A stretch of 42,008 nucleotides of DNA from contig JADFPY010000009.1 of assembly GCA_022562085.1 (NCBI GenBank), positions 1 to 42,008 on the forward strand, in the 5' to 3' direction. Source of the stretch: a candidate division KSB1 bacterium (GTDB lineage Bacteria; Zhuqueibacterota; Zhuqueibacteria; Oceanimicrobiales; Oceanimicrobiaceae). The notes beneath the pieces are model-generated. The model searched no databases and was not told the origin of the DNA. It saw only the letters and a program-made list of their open reading frames with translations. Shown here piece after piece: positions 36,691-42,008 of the stretch (the first letter of the stretch is position 1; the number at the start of each line of letters is the position of its first letter). Both the position numbers and the translations under genes were made by a program.

Positions 36691-36970
36691 ATGGCAAACG
36701 AGAAGCATTTAAAAAAAATTCTGAAGCAAGGAGTAAAGGCTTGGAATGAGTGGAGACGAAAAAACAGTTGCATAAAACCAAAACTCGGATGTGCATCCTG
36801 TTCGGAATGGATGTCAGCACGGCAATCCAGGCGAAGCAGATTTGCACGAAGCAATTCTAAGTGGAGCAAATCTCTCCAGCGCAAATTTCATCAGAGCAGA
36901 TTTAAGTATGGAGCCTGAATTTTATTCGGAATGTTTTTCACAAATTACAAATAAGGCTCTGTTGCGATAA
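36691..36970 (+). pseudogene. Broken pentapeptide-repeat protein gene
   Basis: ATG 36691 encodes MANEKHLKKILKQGVKAWNEW, the typical opening of a group of pentapeptide-repeat proteins, running to about residue 36. In that frame the rest is nonsense, but one base later the sequence reads ADLHEAILSGANLSSANFI and RADLS (about 36837-36911), which is a clear A(D/N)LXX pentapeptide-repeat helix, ending at TAA 36968-36970. The middle (ILFGMDVSTA near 36800) is in the third frame. At least two frameshifts are needed, and the repeat region is much shorter than normal. It is an inactivated gene in an accessory patch. Confidence 0.7.
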
Positions 36971-37146
36971 CATACCTATTTGAATATTTAGCAGTTGGTC
37001 TGGATAACACTCACAGAGCAATAATATCTTAAACAAATATAACACTTTTTTATTGTTATTTGACTTGATATCACATAAATTAATGTTTAGCAGAAAAACT
37101 ACTTACTCACTTGAAGGCTCATACATGATTAAGGGAGGACAGTAAA

Positions 37147-37569
37147 ATGAAACACTTTATGCGTCTATTGGGACTTTCCGTTGTCCTGACAACGCTGCTT
37201 GGTTGCGCAAGCACGGGCAGATTTAGCGCCACGAACCTGACAAACGTTGAATTGTCTCAGAGCAATTTTCGTGTTATCGCCACCAATGTGTATGGAGAGG
37301 CATCAGCAACATACCTGCTTGGATTTAGCTTTGCTCAAGGTGGGGAGATGCAAACTATAGCACTTATACCCCTTGGGGGCGACCGCATGCTTTACAAAGT
37401 AGCGCTGGAAAACTTGTGGCGCAACTTCGAGCAGACACACGGGAACATCGAGGGGCGGAGTCTTGCGTTGGTAAACGTTCGCTTCGACTCTGACGCACTG
37501 AACGTGCTTGTTTTTTACACAAGACCCAAAATTTCTGTTCGGGCAGATGTCATTGAGTTTGTTGAGTAA
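37147..37569 (+). CDS. DUF6567-like lipoprotein, cassette-borne
   Basis: 140 residues. The lipoprotein signal ends at C20 (LLGC). The mature part has NLTNVELSQSNFRVIATNV, YLLGFSFAQGG and LALVNVRFDSDALNVLVFYT, a pattern I associate with DUF6567 proteins, ending in a beta strand that predicts binding or structural roles. No enzyme motif is seen. The ribosome site GGGAGGAC precedes ATG 37147. The gene is followed 33 bases after its stop by an attC site, as in an integron gene cassette. Function unknown. Confidence 0.75.
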   Translation: MKHFMRLLGLSVVLTTLLGCASTGRFSATNLTNVELSQSNFRVIATNVYGEASATYLLGFSFAQGGEMQTIALIPLGGDRMLYKVALENLWRNFEQTHGNIEGRSLALVNVRFDSDALNVLVFYTRPKISVRADVIEFVE

Positions 37570-37602
37570 TCAGTGGCTGAGGTCGGGAATGTGCCGAATC
37601 TT

Positions 37603-37728
37603 GCCTAACCAGCCGTTGCAGTTGACGGCGGGATCTGTGGTTTTAAGAATGTTTTGGGCTTGCGACAAGTTTTGGTCTGTCGAGCGTTTTCGGCAACCTG
37701 CCGCCGCAACTGAACTTTTTCGTTAGCT
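37603..37728 (+). mobile_element. Integron attC (59-base-element-like) recombination site
   Basis: The outer arms are GCCTAAC (37603-37609) and GTTAGCT (37722-37728), pairing as CTAAC/GTTAG. After nine-base unpaired spacers on both sides, CAGTTGACGGCGG (37619-37631) pairs with CCGCCGCAACTG (37701-37712), leaving a single extrahelical A at 37625. Core arms, spacer symmetry, the extrahelical base and a total length of about 126 bases are what attC sites show. The centre is a variable loop. The open frame translated across it, which reads NQPLQLTAGSVV, is a recurrent artefact of such sites. No integrase gene or second attC is visible. Confidence 0.75.
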
Positions 37729-37755
37729 ATTTTCGAAGAGCAGGCAGGTATTCAT

Positions 37756-38874
37756 TCAAATGTTCGGAAACGTATGATACACCGCTTCTGAAACCTCCGC
37801 CCAACCCGTCACATCTTTTCGAAAGCTGTCGAAAGATTCATAAACTTTTTTGCTTAACGGATCTTTGCTGGTCATCTCGTCAATCACTTCGCCGGCATAT
37901 TTTTTTAGAGCCTTTAAAACTTCATCCGGGAATTTTCTCACCGACACCTTTCCTTCCTCAATTATTTTTTTTAAATAAGTATTGTTCCTCGACTCAAATT
38001 CAGATATCATCCAGATATTGGCGCGGTCGGCGGCAGCTCGAACGATCATCTGCAAATCTTTCGACAAGCTTTCCCAGGCGCCTTTATTCACCGTCAATTC
38101 GAGCACCGGGCCCGGCTCATGCCAACCCGGGTAGTAGTAATATTTCGCGATTCGATGAAAGCCCTTTAGATAATCGTGATACGGGCCAATCCACTCGGTC
38201 GCATCGATAACACCTCGCTCAAGATTTGTATAAATTTCACCGCCAGCGGTGAGAATAGGGGTGCCACCTGCTTTGGCAATAACATGCGCGCCCAACCCGG
38301 GAATGCGCATTTTCAAACCTTTAAAATCATCGACGGTATTAATTTCCTTGTTAAACCAACCTCCCATCTGCATGCCGGTGTTGCCTGCGGGCATAGGGAT
38401 CAGGTTGAAAGGCTCGTACAATTCCTCCCATAAGGCCAGCCCACCACCCGAGTAGATCCATGCATTCATCTGTTGTGCGTTCATGCCGAACGGCACTGCC
38501 CCAAAAAATTGCGCCGAAGGAATTTTCCCTGCCCAGTAATAGGCTACCCCATGCCCCATCTGCGCAACACCCTGGCTGACAGCATCGAAAACCTCAAGCG
38601 CTGGCACCAATTCACCGCCGCCATAAACTTGAATTTGCAGTCTTCCATCCGACATCTCACCAATCCATTCCGCCACCAAATCTGCGCCTTCACCCATGAC
38701 CGGGAAATGCGGCGACCAGGTCGTGACCATGTTCCATTGGTACTTCTTTCTGGTTTGGATGGCTGGCGCGTCACCAGTCGACTCGGAGCCACAGCCAAAA
38801 ACCAAAGCTGAGCCGCCAATCAGGGTAGCGGTTGAACTTTTTTTCAAAAACTCGCGTCGATCGATTTTTGTCAT
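37756..38874 (-). CDS. TRAP-type solute-binding protein (DctP family), Tat-exported
   Basis: 372 residues. The N-terminus has a twin-arginine signal (RREFLKKSS at 6-14, then a hydrophobic stretch and a Cys, GCGS, that could be lipidated). The remainder has DctP features: WNMVTTWSPHFPVMGEGA, VYGGGELVPALEVFDAVSQG, GLKMRIPGLGAHVIAKAGG and the ligand-region stretch GVIDATEWIGPYHDYLKGFH. It should bind a carboxylate for TRAP uptake; the family also includes members for keto acids, amino acids or lactate. No DctQ or DctM gene is in the window, so the transporter must be elsewhere or the protein has another use. The ribosome site GGAGGAAAG precedes the start at 38874. Confidence 0.92.
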   Translation of the reverse strand: MTKIDRREFLKKSSTATLIGGSALVFGCGSESTGDAPAIQTRKKYQWNMVTTWSPHFPVMGEGADLVAEWIGEMSDGRLQIQVYGGGELVPALEVFDAVSQGVAQMGHGVAYYWAGKIPSAQFFGAVPFGMNAQQMNAWIYSGGGLALWEELYEPFNLIPMPAGNTGMQMGGWFNKEINTVDDFKGLKMRIPGLGAHVIAKAGGTPILTAGGEIYTNLERGVIDATEWIGPYHDYLKGFHRIAKYYYYPGWHEPGPVLELTVNKGAWESLSKDLQMIVRAAADRANIWMISEFESRNNTYLKKIIEEGKVSVRKFPDEVLKALKKYAGEVIDEMTSKDPLSKKVYESFDSFRKDVTGWAEVSEAVYHTFPNI

Positions 38875-38955
38875 CTTTCCTCCGTATCAATTAAGCATTA
38901 CTGGGTTCACAAAAAAGTTAATGACCGAAATTGGTATTTTCAATTCAAACTAAAA

Positions 38956-38993
38956 TTTAACGCAGAGGCGCTGAGAACGCTAAGGCTCGCAGG
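38956..38993 (-). repeat. CGCAGAGGCGCTGAGAACGC-type repeat in the gap upstream of the DctP gene
   Basis: Within the 316-base gap 38875-39190 I see an A/G-rich repeat beginning TTTAACGCAGAGGCGCTGAG and ending in CTCGCAGGG, similar in style to the dispersed ACCACRAA-type repeats. The remainder of the gap is AT-rich without a supportable gene. Orientation is uncertain. Confidence 0.4.
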
Positions 38994-39190
38994 GTTTATT
39001 CGAAACATATTCCTATCCTGATAATTTAGATTTTTGGATAATTATAGAATAAAACATGACTTCACATTTTGTTAAAAATACAAAGTTTTTGGCGGTAATA
39101 GAAATTTTTCCACAAAGGCGGTATCATGTGGAACGTGGTATCCGAAAAAACATAAATGGTAAAATAGTAAATCGTTTTCCGAATTATGAG

Positions 39191-39784
39191 TTACGTCAGG
39201 CGTTTCATTTCATACTTCGTACCTTGTGCCTTGTGGCAATGAATTATTCTGGTTAAGAAATTGTGTGGGAATGTCGGGCCCGGCGGTGACGGAATTTCAT
39301 TTAAATTTTCAGAATCATTTCGCCGCCTGATCTCCAATTTCAAACTCTCCTCACCTTTCGCCATCGCCCAGCGATGATTGGCCGAAAAGATCGGTTTTAT
39401 AAGAAAAGAAAAAATGCGCAGTAAAGGTTTATCCGCTTGAATTTTCCAATCGTAGGTGATCTTTACCCACTGCCCATCTTGCAAGAACTTCCAAATACCG
39501 TGCCCAACAAAATCACCCCATGCTTCTAATGCGAAGCCTTCGGGCTTTTTAGCCTCAGTCACCCGAAATTGCCATCGCAAAGTATAAGGCAGCCAACCCT
39601 TGGTATACAGCTTTACAATTTTACCAATACCATCTTCATCTCCAGGCTCCAGTTCCTCAACGTTTAAATAAACTGAAGGCCACCAACGAACGAGGTCGGC
39701 GGGTTCGCTGAGAATGTCATAAACTTCTTCACAACTGCTTTTTACTCGCCATTCCATAATAAAGTGATAATCGCTGTTTGTCAA
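39191..39784 (-). CDS. SRPBCC-superfamily (START/polyketide-cyclase-like) protein
   Basis: 197 residues. The pattern is that of a ligand-binding helix-grip protein: FIMEWRVKSSCEEVYDILSE, WWPSVYLNVEELEPGDEDGIG, WRFRVTEAKKPEGF-type strands (here WQFRVTEAKKPEGFAL) and GHGIWKFLQDGQWVKITYDW. Members bind lipids or other hydrophobic ligands or act as cyclases. The TTG start at 39784 is preferred because relatives have about ten residues before EWRV; ATG 39757 is the alternative. The last 15-18 residues are encoded by a repeat-like sequence at 39191-39240, so the C-terminus may be an insertion-derived extension. Confidence 0.85.
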   Translation of the reverse strand: MTNSDYHFIMEWRVKSSCEEVYDILSEPADLVRWWPSVYLNVEELEPGDEDGIGKIVKLYTKGWLPYTLRWQFRVTEAKKPEGFALEAWGDFVGHGIWKFLQDGQWVKITYDWKIQADKPLLRIFSFLIKPIFSANHRWAMAKGEESLKLEIRRRNDSENLNEIPSPPGPTFPHNFLTRIIHCHKAQGTKYEMKRLT

Positions 39785-39922
39785 GACTCTTAGTTATTGG
39801 TTATTAGGTGAAAATAGACGAACACTTTCAAAAGCAATTATTAGAACTTTAAATATTTTGATTTGAGATGCAAGGGAAAAGTAATGAATCTATGGAGGGA
39901 ATTGTTGCAGCTTAGAAGGTCC

Positions 39923-40365
39923 CTAGGAAGAAATGTTGAATAGAAAGAGAGTACCTGCCTTTACAAAATGAGTCTTGGCTTTTTCCTGCTGACCAAGTTT
40001 TTCTGCGATCTTAGCTGCTTTATAATTCATTCGGGCATCGTGAGGGTTCAATCGTAGAGCTTTCAAAATTATCTCCTGGGAATCATTAAATCGGTTGTTT
40101 TTGTAAAGTGCCCAGGCGTATGTTTCCAATACATCTACATTATGAGGTCGGCGACGATATTCGGATTCCATTCGGTCATGCGCTGCAGTAAGATCTATTT
40201 GGTTGCCTAAACAAAAACGTGCATACTCCAGATTGATGTTCCATCCTTGTGCTTCATGTTGCTCAAAGCCATCGATCAGCATTGCCATCAAATCCTTAGC
40301 CGTTTCTGTCTTTCCTGAAACTCGGAAACTTTCACAAGCTTTTCCATGAATTCATGCTCGGGTGT
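39923..40365 (-). pseudogene. Remnant of a TPR protein gene
   Basis: On the minus strand the frame ending at 39923 contains a TPR-type C-terminus: EAQGWNINLEYARFCLGNQI, EYRRRPHNVDVLETYAWALYK and LRLNPHDARMNYKAAKIAEK (122 residues from the first usable ATG, 40291). Further upstream the same frame continues without a start as VSGKTETAKDLM, and a few bases earlier another frame reads TPEHEFMEKLVKVSEF, which fits the expected preceding helix. So a frameshift near 40335 and loss of the N-terminus have left a fragment. It may still be translated from 40291. Confidence 0.6.
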
Positions 40366-40458
40366 GTTGTCATCTTTTAAGTTTTTAAAATTAAATTTTA
40401 CGCATTTATTCGTGAAAATCAAGTCACATCGGTAATTTTTTCAAGGTTCCCGCAAAGG

Positions 40459-42008
40459 TTATTTATACAACGCGTTAAAAATTAATTTAAATGTTCCAAA
40501 CGTCTGTCCTCGATGCTGTGGCCGAAAGGCATACAAAATGGCGCGACCTTTGCCAACTGGAATTTCGGCCAAACCAACCTTGTTGTAAAGCCGATCTTCG
40601 CCAACCGCCCAGCCGCTTTGTAAAATATTTCGATCGCCAAAGAAACCGGTTTCCGTAATTTGTTGATTGTAACGCTTCAATTTTAAAGCAACCGGACGAT
40701 TTTTGTAAATCGCAACATTCTTTTGCATTCCGTAGGTTAACGGAGAGGTAAGATCGAGGTGAAATTCAAAGAGGCTTCCGGGTGCGAAGTAATCTTTTCG
40801 TTTGACCTCACTCAACGTATTTGTAGCTGGTAACTGCAATTTTTCGATTGCGAAGTTACACGCCTCGCCAAAAAACAACACAGTACCACCTTCTTGCAGA
40901 AATTGTTTGATTTTGTCAACGCCATCCTTGCCGATGCCGCCGGTATATTTGCTGCGCACTTTCGGTTCTCCAACATCCGGCTCTTTGGCATTTTTTGATT
41001 TGCCATCAACAATCCAACTGGCGCCTTGGCTGCCAAAAATCAAAACATCATGTTGCGTTTTTAGCTTAGTCTTATTTTTGAAATCGGCATTATGCAAAAT
41101 GCTATATTCAAAACCGAAGTTATCGAGGATGAGCCGCATCCAACCTTCATCGTACACCCCTGGAATCCATGGCTGATAAATGCCTATTCGAGCCTTGGTT
41201 ATTTTTTTCATCTGATGGCTGTCTGAACTGCCCAAGCTCCTGATAGGCACGTGATAGGTCACTCCTTTTTCTTTGATGAGCTTTTTTTGCTCTTTATCAA
41301 TGTTTACGATAAAAGTTCCCGGCGGCAAGTCGTCCCATTTGGCTTCGAGCGAATGTACCTCGAAGCCGGCGCCAAGCAAATCATTGACCAGTTTAAAGCT
41401 GTGATTGAATCTTCTTTCGATAGCAATAAAACCTGGCTCAATTTTAGAGTCAGGTAGTTTCAGTTTTGGTTCCACTTTTTTCATGTCAACCTTGAAAGGC
41501 GTTTCGATTTCTACAACCGCGGCATCGAATTGTAAACCAAGAGTCCAGGCGGTGACATCATACGGCTGGCGCGGCGGTCCGCCCGGATACTCTTGCAAGT
41601 TTGGATATTGCTGAATTTCGAGAAAATCTTTAATGTAAGCTCGTGTCGGCTGTGCTAAAGGAATGATGAAAGTGCCTTTTTCGAATAGTCCTTTTTCTGT
41701 CGAGAAATCTTTTTCCGCTTGATAGATGTCAACGTTGGCAAATCGAAGTCGCTTGAGCATTTCAATGGCGTTGTTCGGATCGTGCTGCTCCGGTCGAACC
41801 AGGTAAGCGAATGGACTTCCTTCTTTGCCTTTGGCTATTGCTTCTCGGTTCAGTCGATAAAAATTTTGTTTGAATTTTTCTTTGAACGTCGCCACCGCGG
41901 TGAGCATGGAGTAAGTTGCCGCTTTTTCATATTCAATGATATCGCGCAGCCGCCACCAACCGCCGGGCCAGGGATCGAGGAAATTGGTTTGTTGGGCATA
42001 ATCGGGTA
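40459..42008 (-). CDS. M14-family zinc carboxypeptidase-like protein, C-terminal part (open at right edge)
   Basis: The frame continues to the window edge, giving about 515 residues. The first visible part reads PDYAQQTNFLDPWPGGWWRL followed by RDIIEYEKAATYSML, a segment found in large (about 850-residue) M14 carboxypeptidase-like proteins after the peptidase domain; the catalytic zinc site would be upstream, outside the window. The remainder is a C-terminal region with GATase-like and beta-rich parts (FGSQGA and GKGRAILYAFRPQHRGQTFG). It is probably exported and degrades peptides or amides. The start seen at 41907 is internal. Confidence 0.85.
   Translation of the reverse strand, partial: PDYAQQTNFLDPWPGGWWRLRDIIEYEKAATYSMLTAVATFKEKFKQNFYRLNREAIAKGKEGSPFAYLVRPEQHDPNNAIEMLKRLRFANVDIYQAEKDFSTEKGLFEKGTFIIPLAQPTRAYIKDFLEIQQYPNLQEYPGGPPRQPYDVTAWTLGLQFDAAVVEIETPFKVDMKKVEPKLKLPDSKIEPGFIAIERRFNHSFKLVNDLLGAGFEVHSLEAKWDDLPPGTFIVNIDKEQKKLIKEKGVTYHVPIRSLGSSDSHQMKKITKARIGIYQPWIPGVYDEGWMRLILDNFGFEYSILHNADFKNKTKLKTQHDVLIFGSQGASWIVDGKSKNAKEPDVGEPKVRSKYTGGIGKDGVDKIKQFLQEGGTVLFFGEACNFAIEKLQLPATNTLSEVKRKDYFAPGSLFEFHLDLTSPLTYGMQKNVAIYKNRPVALKLKRYNQQITETGFFGDRNILQSGWAVGEDRLYNKVGLAEIPVGKGRAILYAFRPQHRGQTFGTFKLIFNALYK

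Noticed and set aside
37508-37726. Open frame of 72 codons across the region after the DUF6567-like gene
   Set aside because: It translates the attC site; its protein has no family features and is a known kind of artefact.

Overview
This window looks like a chromosomal contig from an uncultured Gram-negative bacterium of the wider FCB/KSB1/Calditrichota-type assemblage. The placement is an inference from gene content: a GWxTD-domain TPR protein, a PorV-like outer-membrane barrel, a complete Bat operon, many lipoproteins, TonB, and AT-rich intergenic DNA with strong hairpin terminators. No rRNA, tRNA or CRISPR array is visible, so the phylum cannot be fixed from the sequence alone.

Layout. 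1-4.9 kb: the end of a TPR gene, a FadD-type acyl-CoA ligase, a STAS plus HATPase fusion regulator, a small membrane protein and a first HtrA protease. 5-10.6 kb: a proteostasis block with DnaJ, a second HtrA, an FmdB-type zinc ribbon and DnaK; dnaJ and dnaK each follow a near-perfect sigma-54 (-24/-12) promoter. 10.7-11.5 kb: a TPR lipoprotein. 11.9-23.9 kb: a long Bat-type cluster (BatD-like protein, MoxR ATPase, DUF58, TPR/SurA-like lipoprotein, second BatD-like protein, BatA, BatB, BatC-like, BatD, BatE-like, TonB), interrupted between moxR and the DUF58 gene by a decayed DUF6883/DUF4926-like pair. 24-31.4 kb: envelope genes behind a third sigma-54 promoter (a compositionally extreme lipoprotein, a PorV-like barrel, an unknown lipoprotein), then a GWxTD protein and a 5'-nucleotidase-like multihaem cytochrome whose reading frame contains one TGA. 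31.5-36.3 kb: RfbC, an atypical SDR, a barrel-like outer-membrane protein and a penicillin-acylase-family hydrolase. 36.4-37.7 kb: an accessory patch with a broken pentapeptide-repeat gene, a duplicated leader, a DUF6567-like lipoprotein and an integron-type attC site. 37.7-42 kb, minus strand: an orphan TRAP-type binding protein, an SRPBCC protein, a TPR gene remnant and the C-terminal part of an M14-type carboxypeptidase.

The most notable observation is at 29998-31371. A single in-frame TGA at 30151 sits where relatives of this protein, from memory, have the second Cys of a CGC motif. It is followed at bacterial SECIS distance by a 7-bp hairpin with a GGC loop. This is a candidate selenocysteine-containing metallophosphatase/tetrahaem cytochrome. 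Other items worth checking are sigma-54 control of chaperone genes, an HtrA with Glu in place of the catalytic Asp, three Bat-cluster proteins sharing one C-terminal domain, and the solitary attC cassette.
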